Of a stretch of 64,000 bases of DNA, positions 56,437 to 64,000 are shown piece after piece (position 1 is the first letter of the stretch; each line of letters begins with the position of its first letter). The notes beneath the pieces were generated by a model. That model saw nothing but the letters and a program-made list of their open reading frames with translations, did no database searches and had not been told where the DNA came from. A program made the position numbers and the translations under genes. The stretch is from Paraburkholderia sp. ZP32-5 (GTDB lineage: Bacteria > Pseudomonadota > Gammaproteobacteria > Burkholderiales > Burkholderiaceae). The DNA is taken from contig NZ_JAJEJP010000001.1 in NCBI RefSeq assembly GCF_021390495.1, positions 682,001 to 746,000 of the forward strand. The letters run 5' to 3'.

Positions 56437-57462
56437 ATGAACACCGCCACCCAGGCTCCGCAGAATTCCTCCGCTAGCGCGTCCGAGCGCTTCCGCTACG
56501 GCTTCCTGAAGGGCAACCCGCAGCTCACGAAAAACGGCGAGCTCAAGCATCTGTTGTCGATCGACGGCCTGCCGAAGGCCATCGTCAATCACATTCTCGA
56601 TACCGCCGATCAGTTCGTCAGCGTGACCGATCGCGAGGTGAAGAAGGTGCCGCTGTTGCGCGGCAAATCGGTATTCAACCTGTTCTTCGAAAACTCGACG
56701 CGCACCCGCACCACGTTCGAAATCGCCGCGACGCGCCTGTCAGCCGACGTGCTGAATCTGAACATCAACGCGTCGTCGACGAGCAAGGGCGAATCGCTGC
56801 TCGACACGATCAACAATCTGTCGGCGATGCACGCGGACCTGTTCGTCGTGCGCCATGCATCGAGCGGCGCGCCGTACCTGATCGCGCAGCACTGTGCGCC
56901 GCACGTGCACGTGATCAATGCCGGCGATGGCCGGCACGCGCATCCGACTCAGGGTCTGCTCGACATGTACACGATCCGCCACTACAAGAAGGACTTCACG
57001 AAGCTGCGCGTGGCGATCGTCGGCGACATCCTGCATTCGCGCGTCGCGCGCTCGGACATTCATGCGTTGACCACGCTCGGCGTGCCCGAAGTGCGCGCGA
57101 TCGGTCCGCGCACGCTGCTGCCCGGCGGCCTCGAACAGATGGGCGTGCGCGTGTATCACAACCTCGACGAAGGGCTGAAGGACGTCGACGTGATCATCAT
57201 GCTGCGTCTGCAGAACGAGCGCATGAGCGGCGCGCTGCTGCCGTCGGCGCAGGAGTACTTCAAGAGCTGGGGCCTGACGCCCGAGCGTCTCGCGCTCGCG
57301 GCGCCCGATGCGATCGTGATGCACCCCGGTCCGATGAACCGTGGCGTCGAGATCGACTCGCAGGTCGCGGACGGTCCGCAATCGGTGATCCTGAATCAGG
57401 TGACGTTCGGCATCGCGGTGCGCATGGCCGTGATGGGAATCGTCGCGGGCAATCACGACTAA
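56437..57462 (+). CDS. pyrB: Aspartate carbamoyltransferase catalytic subunit
   Basis: This 341-residue enzyme joins carbamoyl phosphate and aspartate in pyrimidine synthesis. [19 protein letters not shown] is the carbamoyl-phosphate loop, and [12 protein letters not shown] and LHSRVARSD are also conserved. The final [20 protein letters not shown] is the usual C-terminal signature. The N-terminal extension of about 30 residues is typical of class A transcarbamoylases, which form dodecamers with a dihydroorotase or dihydroorotase-like partner. That partner gene follows 58 bp downstream. Confidence 0.96.
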   Translation: MNTATQAPQNSSASASERFRYGFLKGNPQLTKNGELKHLLSIDGLPKAIVNHILDTADQFVSVTDREVKKVPLLRGKSVFNLFFENSTRTRTTFEIAATRLSADVLNLNINASSTSKGESLLDTINNLSAMHADLFVVRHASSGAPYLIAQHCAPHVHVINAGDGRHAHPTQGLLDMYTIRHYKKDFTKLRVAIVGDILHSRVARSDIHALTTLGVPEVRAIGPRTLLPGGLEQMGVRVYHNLDEGLKDVDVIIMLRLQNERMSGALLPSAQEYFKSWGLTPERLALAAPDAIVMHPGPMNRGVEIDSQVADGPQSVILNQVTFGIAVRMAVMGIVAGNHD

Positions 57463-57520
57463 GCAACCACCACGCAACGACTGATCAATAGCTGGACCAC
57501 GGGTTTAACAAAGGCAGCGC

Positions 57521-58801
57521 ATGAAGATTCATATTCAAGGCGGCACGCTGATCGATCCGGTAGCGGGCACCGAACAGCAGCAGGACATTTTTATCGACGC
57601 GGGCAAGATCGCCGCGCTCGGCGGCGCGCCGGCCGGTTTCCAGGCGGAACGCACGATCGATGCGCGCGGCCTCACGGTCGCGCCCGGTCTCGTCGACCTG
57701 TGCGCGCGTCTGCGCGAGCCGGGCTACGAGCACAAGGCGACGCTCGAGTCCGAAATGGCCGCCGCGCTGGCGGGCGGCGTGACGAGTCTCGTCTGTCCGC
57801 CGGACACCGATCCGACGCTCGATGAACCCGGCCTCGTCGAAATGCTGAAGTTTCGCGCGCGCAATCTGAACCAGGCGCACGTGTATCCGTTGGGTGCGCT
57901 GACAGTCGGCCTGAAGGGCCAGGTGATCACCGAAATGGTCCAGCTGACCGAGGCGGGTTGCGTCGGTTTTTCGCAGGCCGACTCGCCGATCGTCGACACC
58001 CAAGTGCTGATGCGCGCGCTGCAGTACGCGAAAACGTATGGCTATACCACGTGGCTGCGTCCGGTCGATGCGTACCTCGGCAAGAGCGGCGTGGCCGCGA
58101 GCGGCGCGCTGGCGTCGCGGCTCGGTCTGTCGGGCGTGCCGGTCTCCGCTGAAACGATCGCGCTGCATACGATCTTCGAACTGGTGCGCGTGACGGGCGC
58201 GCGCGTGCATCTGTCGCACGTGTCGTCGGCGGCGGGCATCGCGCTCGTGCGCGCCGCAAAGGCCGAGGGCCTGCCGGTGTCGTGCGACGTGACCGTCAAC
58301 CACGTGCATCTGATCGACCTCGATATCGGCTACTTCGACGCGCAGTTCCGGCTCGATCCGCCGCTGCGTCAGCAGCGCGATCGCGAAGCGATTCGCGCGG
58401 GTCTCGTCGACGGCACGATCGACGCGATCTGCTCGGCCCACACGCCGGTCGACGACGACGAAAAGCTGCTGCCGTTCGACGAAGCGACGCCGGGCGCGAC
58501 GGGCCTCGAGCTGTTCCTGTCGCTAACGATCAAATGGGCCGACGAAGCAGGTGTGCCGCTCGCTACCGCGCTGAACCGCATCACCGCGTCGCCGGCACGC
58601 GTGCTCGGCCTCGAAACGGCCGGCCGCATCGCGCCCGGCGAGGCAGCCGACCTGTGCGTGTTCGACCGCAACGCGCACTGGCACGTCGAGCCGCGCGCGC
58701 TGAAGAGTCAGGGGCACAACACGCCGTTCCTCGGCTATGAACTGCCGGCGCGCGTGCGGGCGACCGTCGTGTCCGGTCGGCTCGCATACGAAGCGCGCTG
58801 A
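57521..58801 (+). CDS. pyrC': Dihydroorotase-like protein PyrC' (probably non-catalytic)
   Basis: The protein has 426 residues of the dihydroorotase fold. The metal site that should read DxHxH near residue 59 reads DLCARLREPG, with Cys61 and Arg63 in place of the two His. The same DLCARLREPG occurs in the Pseudomonas PyrC' (PyrX) protein. That protein is catalytically inactive and serves as a scaffold for aspartate transcarbamoylase. The remaining fold is intact (SAHTPVDDDEK, LPFDEATPGATGLELFLSLT). It follows pyrB and probably assembles with it. An active dihydroorotase should be encoded elsewhere. Many annotations call it PyrC. Confidence 0.88.
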   Translation: MKIHIQGGTLIDPVAGTEQQQDIFIDAGKIAALGGAPAGFQAERTIDARGLTVAPGLVDLCARLREPGYEHKATLESEMAAALAGGVTSLVCPPDTDPTLDEPGLVEMLKFRARNLNQAHVYPLGALTVGLKGQVITEMVQLTEAGCVGFSQADSPIVDTQVLMRALQYAKTYGYTTWLRPVDAYLGKSGVAASGALASRLGLSGVPVSAETIALHTIFELVRVTGARVHLSHVSSAAGIALVRAAKAEGLPVSCDVTVNHVHLIDLDIGYFDAQFRLDPPLRQQRDREAIRAGLVDGTIDAICSAHTPVDDDEKLLPFDEATPGATGLELFLSLTIKWADEAGVPLATALNRITASPARVLGLETAGRIAPGEAADLCVFDRNAHWHVEPRALKSQGHNTPFLGYELPARVRATVVSGRLAYEAR

Positions 58802-58839
58802 GCGGTATCGTTAGGGTCCAGTCAAGGAAAGCCACGGTC

Positions 58840-59694
58840 ATGAAGCTCGCGTTACGCAAGATTCGTCTCATCGCGCATCTGCTGCACGGCATGTGGACCG
58901 TCGCGACGCGCTTCCCGAACGCGAGCGCCGACCGGCGTCACGCGCTCAATCGCGCATGGTCGCTGAAGATGCTGCGGCTGTGCGGCATGCGGCTCGTCGT
59001 GCATAACGACGCAGCGCGGCTCGATCGCGGCGCGCTGGTGGTCGCCAATCACATTTCGTGGATCGACATCTACGTGATCAATGCGTGGCGGCCCACGCCG
59101 TTCGTATCGAAAGCGGAGATCCGGCAGTGGCCGGTGGTCGGCTGGCTCGCGCAGCAACTGGATACCGTGTTTATCCAGCGCGAAAAGCGCAGCGACGCGA
59201 AGCGGATCATGCACGAGCTGTCGGAGCGGTTGAGCGCGGGCGAGCTGATGTGCGTGTTTCCGGAAGGCACGACGTCGAACGGGCTCACGCTGCTGCCGTT
59301 TCACGCGAATATGTTCCAGGCCGCGGTATCGGCCGGCGTGCCGGTGCAGCCGGTGTGCCTGATGTATGAAGACGCCGAGGGCCGGCAGTCGACCGCGCCC
59401 GCGTATATCGACGACCTGTCGCTATCCGATTCGCTCGATATGCTGTTACGCGGCGCTCCGCTGACCGCGCACGTGTACGTCGGCGAGCCGCTTGCGCCTG
59501 GTGCCGATCGGCGCACGCTGGCCGCACAAGCGCAGGACATGGTCGGCGCCGCGTTGCGGGAGATGCAGCACGGCACCGCGAAAACAGGCGAAGCTGTATG
59601 GCAGGAGCCTGAGGAGTCGGAGCAGCCCGTATCGTCCGACGAGCCGGCCGGCAAGCTGATCGCGCCGGTTGACGGTTCGAGTCATTCGGCCTGA
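58840..59694 (+). CDS. plsC: 1-acyl-sn-glycerol-3-phosphate acyltransferase
   Basis: The protein has 284 residues of the PlsC family, which acylates lysophosphatidic acid in phospholipid synthesis. VVANHISWIDIYVIN holds the catalytic HxxxxD motif. CVFPEGTTSNG is the glycerol-phosphate-binding EGTxS motif, and VQPVCLMYED follows. The last 60 residues are acidic and low-complexity (QEPEESEQPVSSDEP). It is an inner-membrane-associated enzyme. It is 38 bp after pyrC' and likely transcribed with it. Confidence 0.93.
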   Translation: MKLALRKIRLIAHLLHGMWTVATRFPNASADRRHALNRAWSLKMLRLCGMRLVVHNDAARLDRGALVVANHISWIDIYVINAWRPTPFVSKAEIRQWPVVGWLAQQLDTVFIQREKRSDAKRIMHELSERLSAGELMCVFPEGTTSNGLTLLPFHANMFQAAVSAGVPVQPVCLMYEDAEGRQSTAPAYIDDLSLSDSLDMLLRGAPLTAHVYVGEPLAPGADRRTLAAQAQDMVGAALREMQHGTAKTGEAVWQEPEESEQPVSSDEPAGKLIAPVDGSSHSA

Positions 59695-59786
59695 CGGCCA
59701 TCGCAAGATGGCCCCGGCGTCGCTTGATGCGACGCTATCCGTTTTGGTAAGCGGCGGCTTATTCGAACGAGCCTGGCTGCGTGCGC

Positions 59787-60659
59787 CTAGTTGCCGCCGT
59801 TTTCCACCCGGCACGATTCGCAATCCACCTGCGTCAGCGTGCGTTCCGCGGGATTCTGCGCGAGCCGCACAGCGGATAGCTGTTCGCCCCATACGCAACC
59901 CGAGTCGAGACCGATCAGGTTGTCGCGCAAGGTCAGACCGAGCGCGGCCCAATGGCCGAACACGACGGTCACGTGCTCGGTTTGGCGCGACGGCACGTCG
60001 AACCACGGCATGCAGCCGCGCGGCGCCGAACTGAGCGTGCCGCTGCTGCTGAAATCCATCGTGCCGTCCGCCGTACAGAAGCGGATTCGCGTCAACGCGC
60101 TGCAGGTCACGCGCAGCCGGTCGATGCCCTTCAGGTCGGGCGTCCAGCGATTCGGCTGGTTGCCGTACAGGCCCGCCAGCGTTTCCTTCCAGTTCGGCGC
60201 GCGCAGTGCGCGCTGCAGCTCTTCGGCGAGTTCCATCGTCAGCGCCGCGTCCCATTGCGGCAGCACGCCGGCATGCACCATCAGCATGCCGTTTTCGAAG
60301 TGCGCAAGCGGACGGTGACGGATCCAGTCGAGCAGATCGGCGGCATCGGGGGCGGCGAGGATATCGTCGATCGTGTCGCCCCTTTTCGATTTGCGAATTC
60401 CCGCCGACACCGACAACAGATGCAGATCGTGATTGCCCAGCACCGGCACCGCGCGTTCGCCGAGTGCGATGACGTCGCGCAACGTGGCCAGCGATTCGGC
60501 GCCTCGGTTGATCAGATCGCCCGCGAACCACAGCGGCGTTCCGTCCGGCGGCGCGGCCTTTGCCAGCAGTTGCTGGAAGGGCTTGCGGCAACCTTGCAGG
60601 TCGCCGAACGCGAGGGGCACGGAAGAAGACGGGGCGCTGGGAGCGGAGGAGGGGATCAT
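59787..60659 (-). CDS. apaH: Symmetrical bis(5'-nucleosyl)-tetraphosphatase
   Basis: This 290-residue enzyme hydrolyses Ap4A to two ADP and also acts in mRNA cap removal in E. coli. The calcineurin-like phosphoesterase motifs are FGDLQGC, AGDLINRG and VLGNHDLHLL, with HAGVLP and VFGHWAALG later. All metal ligands appear present. In Burkholderia the apaH gene marks one border of the O-antigen (rml/wbi) cluster, and rmd and rmlB do follow on the opposite strand. Confidence 0.95.
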   Translation of the reverse strand: MIPSSAPSAPSSSVPLAFGDLQGCRKPFQQLLAKAAPPDGTPLWFAGDLINRGAESLATLRDVIALGERAVPVLGNHDLHLLSVSAGIRKSKRGDTIDDILAAPDAADLLDWIRHRPLAHFENGMLMVHAGVLPQWDAALTMELAEELQRALRAPNWKETLAGLYGNQPNRWTPDLKGIDRLRVTCSALTRIRFCTADGTMDFSSSGTLSSAPRGCMPWFDVPSRQTEHVTVVFGHWAALGLTLRDNLIGLDSGCVWGEQLSAVRLAQNPAERTLTQVDCESCRVENGGN

Positions 60660-60836
60660 CTGATGAATCGAGTGGTTCGTAATTCGCGGTAAGAGACAGA
60701 GGTCGGCGTTCTGCGGTGCAACAAGCTAGCCTGACATAATATAGGTTTTGAAGTACCGATATCGTTGAAGGCCCCGGAGCTGGCGCGAGCACGTATGCCT
60801 GGCGATATTGCGCTACAAACAGGAGAGCAGGAAAGC

Positions 60837-61748
60837 ATGCCGTTTTCTCAGGCCACGCGACCCGTTCGCACACTCGTTACCGGTGCGAGCGGTTTCACTG
60901 GCCGCTATCTGGTCGAGAGATTGCTCGCCCGCGGCCACGCCGTCATCGAGACGGTCGGCGAGCGCGACGAGCCGGAAACATCCACGCGGCTGTGGCTCGA
61001 CGTCACGTCGCCGGATGCGTGCCAGCGGGTCATCGAGCGCACGCAGCCCGATTACATCGTGCATCTGGCGGCTATCAGCTTCGTCGGGCATCAGGATCCT
61101 CTGGATTTCTATCGCGTGAACGTGATGGGCACGCTGAATCTGCTGGAAGCCTGCGCACACGTCGGCCACACGCCGCGCAAGCTGCTGATTGCAAGCAGCG
61201 CGAACGTTTACGGCAACGTGGCCAGCGACGCGATCGACGAAACCTTTCCGCTTCATCCGGTCAATCACTACGCGGCCAGCAAAGCGGCGATGGAAACGAT
61301 GGTGCGCACCTGGTTCGACCGCCTGCCGATCCTGATCGCGCGGCCGTTCAACTACACCGGCCGTGGGCAGACTTCGAACTTTCTCGTGCCGAAGATCGTC
61401 GAGCATTTTGCGCGCCGCGAGCCGTCGATCGAACTGGGCAATATCGACGTGGCGCGCGATTTTTCCGACGTGCGCTACGTGGCGAGCGTGTACGAAGCGT
61501 TGCTCGACGCCGAGGCTGAAGCCGAGACCGTCAACGTCTGCACGGGCACGCCCTATACGCTGCGCGACATTCTGTCGACGGCGAGCGAGTTGACCGGGCA
61601 CGAACTGGACATCCGCGCGAATCCCGCCTTCGTCCGGCAAACCGACGTGAAGACGCTCATCGGATCGCCGGCCAAATTGCGCGCAATGGTGCCGGCCGTG
61701 GAGTCCATTCCGTTTATCGAGACCTTGCGCTGGATGCTCGCCGCCTGA
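60837..61748 (+). CDS. rmd: GDP-6-deoxy-4-keto-mannose reductase (GDP-D-rhamnose synthesis)
   Basis: This 303-residue extended SDR enzyme has the cofactor motif TGASGFTGRYLVERLL. The active site shows SSANVYGN and the Tyr145-xxx-Lys149 pair in NHYAASKAAME. ARPFNYTGRGQTSNFLVPKI is close to Rmd/Tld reductases, which reduce GDP-4-keto-6-deoxymannose to GDP-D-rhamnose or GDP-talose. The substrate is that made by Gmd, encoded at 27499. AGGAG precedes ATG 60837; longer starts use TTG and are not needed. The gene lies just inside the O-antigen region, ahead of rmlB. A sugar-epimerase of different specificity is possible. Confidence 0.8.
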   Translation: MPFSQATRPVRTLVTGASGFTGRYLVERLLARGHAVIETVGERDEPETSTRLWLDVTSPDACQRVIERTQPDYIVHLAAISFVGHQDPLDFYRVNVMGTLNLLEACAHVGHTPRKLLIASSANVYGNVASDAIDETFPLHPVNHYAASKAAMETMVRTWFDRLPILIARPFNYTGRGQTSNFLVPKIVEHFARREPSIELGNIDVARDFSDVRYVASVYEALLDAEAEAETVNVCTGTPYTLRDILSTASELTGHELDIRANPAFVRQTDVKTLIGSPAKLRAMVPAVESIPFIETLRWMLAA

Positions 61749-62151
61749 GTGGCGGTGCGCTGGCTGCGTCGGCTTCCCATTTATCGCTCGTCCCTTGTTG
61801 TACGCATACGTCTGCTCATAGGCGCATATGCGTGACGGCTTTCTTTTCGTTATCCGTTGTAAGGCGTCCGCCAACCTGTCGCCAGCCGCGTCCGCTAACC
61901 TGGCGGAAAGTGACCAGAAAACGCTATCCAGCTGGGTCGATACGAAACTTGTCTAGCTGTTTCAAGTTGTTAGGGTTCTCGTTTTTAACCCGGGCCGCTT
62001 TATAATTGTGCCTTTCATAGAATTGGTGTCCGAGTGTCTGCCGATTGTACGCAGCAGCGCGACGGCCGCCAACGGAAGCGGACACTACCACGCGGGGAGC
62101 GCGGACCGGCAGAGTCACTGCGGCCCGTCACTTATATCTAGAAGGGAATTT
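61749..62151. other. Upstream region of rmlB
   Basis: A 403-bp spacer with no gene. It contains TATAAT at 62001-62006 as a likely -10 box; no good -35 is seen at the right distance. This would give a leader of about 140 bases. ACGCATA (about 61802) and TATGCGT (about 61827) form a weak dyad near the left end. AGAAGGGA at 62140-62147 serves rmlB. Confidence 0.5.
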
Positions 62152-63213
62152 ATGATCCTGGTAACGGGCGGTGCCGGCTTTATCGGCGCCAATTTCGTGC
62201 TCGACTGGCTCGATGCATCGGACGAAGCGGTGCTCAACGTGGACAAGCTGACCTACGCGGGCAATCTGGGCACGCTTAAGTCGCTCCAGGGCAATCCCAA
62301 CCACATCTTCGCGCGCGTCGACATTTGCGACCGCGCCGCGCTCGATGCGCTGTTCGCCGAGCACAAGCCGCGCGCCGTTCTGCATTTCGCCGCCGAAAGC
62401 CATGTGGATCGCTCGATTCACGGTCCGGCCGATTTCGTGCAGACCAACGTCGTCGGCACCTTCACGCTGCTCGAAGCCACCCGCAGCTACTGGAACACGC
62501 TGGGCGAAGCCGAGCGCGCCGCGTTCCGATTCCTGCACGTATCGACCGACGAAGTGTTCGGCTCGCTGTCCGCAACCGATCCGCAATTCTCCGAAACTAC
62601 GCCATACGCGCCGAATAGCCCTTATTCGGCGACCAAGGCGGGTTCCGACCACCTCGTGCGCGCCTACCATCACACGTACGGCTTGCCGGTGCTCACCACC
62701 AACTGCTCGAACAACTACGGTCCGTACCAGTTCCCCGAAAAGCTGATTCCGCTGATGATCGCCAACGCGCTCAACGGCAAGCCGCTGCCGGTGTACGGCG
62801 ACGGTCAGAACGTGCGCGACTGGCTGTATGTCGGCGATCACTGCAGCGCGATTCGCGAAGTGCTCGCGCGCGGCACGCCGGGCGAGACGTACAACGTCGG
62901 CGGCTGGAACGAGAAGAAGAATCTCGAGGTCGTGCACACGCTGTGCGATCTGCTCGACCAGCAACGGTCGAAATCGGCCGGCTCGTATCGCGACCAGATC
63001 ACCTACGTGAAGGATCGCCCCGGCCACGACCGCCGCTACGCGATCGATGCCCGCAAGCTCGAGCGCGAACTCGGCTGGAAGCCGGCGGAAACGTTCGAAA
63101 CCGGTCTGGCGAAGACGGTTCAGTGGTACCTGGACAACCAGCAATGGGTTGACGAAGTCGCTTCGGGCGAATACCGGAAGTGGGTTGAGACCAACTACGC
63201 GCAACGCGCATAA
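62152..63213 (+). CDS. rmlB: dTDP-glucose 4,6-dehydratase
   Basis: This 353-residue enzyme is the second step to dTDP-L-rhamnose. [19 protein letters not shown] binds [18 protein letters not shown] and the Tyr158-xxx-Lys162 pair in [13 protein letters not shown] form the active site. [20 protein letters not shown] is the family signature. ATG 62152 is preceded by AGAAGGGA; the longer open frame upstream starts with unrelated residues. It is followed 10 bp later by rmlA, so an rmlBA(CD) operon begins here. Confidence 0.97.
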   Translation: MILVTGGAGFIGANFVLDWLDASDEAVLNVDKLTYAGNLGTLKSLQGNPNHIFARVDICDRAALDALFAEHKPRAVLHFAAESHVDRSIHGPADFVQTNVVGTFTLLEATRSYWNTLGEAERAAFRFLHVSTDEVFGSLSATDPQFSETTPYAPNSPYSATKAGSDHLVRAYHHTYGLPVLTTNCSNNYGPYQFPEKLIPLMIANALNGKPLPVYGDGQNVRDWLYVGDHCSAIREVLARGTPGETYNVGGWNEKKNLEVVHTLCDLLDQQRSKSAGSYRDQITYVKDRPGHDRRYAIDARKLERELGWKPAETFETGLAKTVQWYLDNQQWVDEVASGEYRKWVETNYAQRA

Positions 63214-63223
63214 AGGCACGGCA

Positions 63224-64000
63224 ATGGCGCGCAAAGGCATCATTCTCGCGGGCGGCTCCGGCACCCGCCTGTATCCGATCACGCATGTCGTCTCCAAGCA
63301 GTTGCTGCCGGTCTACGACAAGCCGATGATCTACTACCCGCTGTCCACGCTGATGGTGGCGGGCATTCGCGACGTGCTGATCATCTCCACGCCGCAAGAT
63401 ACGCCGCGCTTCGAGGCGATGCTCGGCGACGGCAGCCAGTGGGGGATGAACATCCAGTACGCGGTGCAGCCGTCGCCGGACGGGCTCGCGCAGGCGTTCA
63501 TCATCGGCCGCGAGTTCGTGAACAACGATCCGTCGGCGCTGATTCTCGGCGACAACATTTTCTACGGCCACGATCTGGCGAAGCAGCTTGAACATGCCAA
63601 TCGTCAGCCGGACGGCGCCACCGTGTTCGCGTATCACGTGCACGATCCCGAGCGCTATGGCGTGGTCGAATTCGATAAGGACTTCCGCGCGCTGTCGATC
63701 GAGGAAAAGCCGGCGAAACCGCGCTCGAACTACGCGGTGACGGGTCTTTACTTCTACGACAAGCAGGTTTGCGATATCGCCGCGGACATCAAGCCGTCGC
63801 CGCGCGGCGAGCTCGAAATCACCGACGTCAATTCGCGCTACCTCGCGAACTCGGCGCTGAACGTCGAGATCATGGGCCGCGGTTATGCGTGGCTCGACAC
63901 CGGCACGCACGATTCGCTGATCGAAGCCGCGACCTTCATCGCGACGCTGCAGAAGCGCCAGGGTCTGGTGGTTGCGTGTCCGGAAGAGATCGCGTATCGG
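63224..64000 (+). CDS. rmlA: Glucose-1-phosphate thymidylyltransferase (cut by window edge)
   Basis: The first 259 codons of the gene lie in the window; the frame is open to the last base. The N-terminus [20 protein letters not shown] is the nucleotide-binding signature. [48 protein letters not shown] and [17 protein letters not shown] follow in order. It makes dTDP-glucose, the substrate of RmlB. It starts 10 bp after rmlB. The full protein is usually about 290-300 residues, so some 35 residues are missing. Confidence 0.97.
   Translation, partial: MARKGIILAGGSGTRLYPITHVVSKQLLPVYDKPMIYYPLSTLMVAGIRDVLIISTPQDTPRFEAMLGDGSQWGMNIQYAVQPSPDGLAQAFIIGREFVNNDPSALILGDNIFYGHDLAKQLEHANRQPDGATVFAYHVHDPERYGVVEFDKDFRALSIEEKPAKPRSNYAVTGLYFYDKQVCDIAADIKPSPRGELEITDVNSRYLANSALNVEIMGRGYAWLDTGTHDSLIEAATFIATLQKRQGLVVACPEEIAYR

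Overview
The window is about 64 kb of high-GC proteobacterial chromosome. The gene families and their order point to Burkholderia sensu lato, most likely Paraburkholderia: a long rubredoxin / FimL-like / yqgE-ruvX-pyrR-pyrB-pyrC'-plsC run, apaH next to the rml genes, a Burkholderia-type 16-strand porin, and groESL behind a CIRCE element. This assignment is inferred from content and synteny; no database search was run. No rRNA, tRNA, CRISPR array, intact insertion sequence or prophage was seen.

Layout. 1-5.3 kb: start of a YhhS-like MFS transporter, then the divergent xanthine dehydrogenase operon xdhA-xdhB-xdhC, in which xdhC appears to lack its N-terminal domain. 5.3-13.9 kb: scattered housekeeping and transport genes (LysR regulator, HCCA-isomerase-like protein, membrane-anchored TAXI protein, BON protein, TauE/SafE, LysE, porin). 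14.2-18.5 kb: a PAS-containing histidine kinase, its overlapping NarL-type regulator, and a chemoreceptor. 18.7-28.6 kb: a 0.9-kb palindrome-rich spacer, then an exopolysaccharide locus with a GlxA/AraC-type regulator, manC, a WcaJ-type initiating transferase, wza, wzc and gmd, closed by a strong terminator. 29-46 kb: accessory DNA. It holds a zinc-ribbon membrane protein with 64-residue tandem repeats, two small exported proteins, a tandem SIR2-like protein, a DyP peroxidase followed by a giant GH13 amylase / AA5 copper-radical-oxidase fusion, and a two-partner-secretion pair placed convergently. 46.6-48.9 kb: groES-groEL. 48.9-50.8 kb: a sulfotransferase-cysC pair on the other strand. 51-59.7 kb: thiD, rubredoxin, FimL-like protein, yqgE, ruvX, pyrimidine genes and plsC. 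59.8-64 kb: apaH, then the start of an O-antigen/dTDP-rhamnose cluster (rmd, rmlB, rmlA, the last cut by the window edge).

How genes may work together. ManC and Gmd in the exopolysaccharide locus make GDP-mannose and GDP-4-keto-6-deoxymannose. The reductase that would turn this into GDP-D-rhamnose lies 33 kb away beside rmlBA, so two surface-glycan loci may share one sugar pathway. The sulfotransferase and APS kinase form a compact PAPS-making and PAPS-using unit. The most unusual unit is DyP peroxidase plus the GH13-AA5 fusion. It recalls the Streptomyces DtpA/GlxA pair, in which a DyP peroxidase and a copper radical oxidase act together in glycan deposition. Here the oxidase is fused to an amylase-type glycosidase and to a small heavy-metal-associated-like domain, and neither protein shows a signal peptide. 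The tandem SIR2-like protein is the best candidate for an NAD-linked defence or stress factor.
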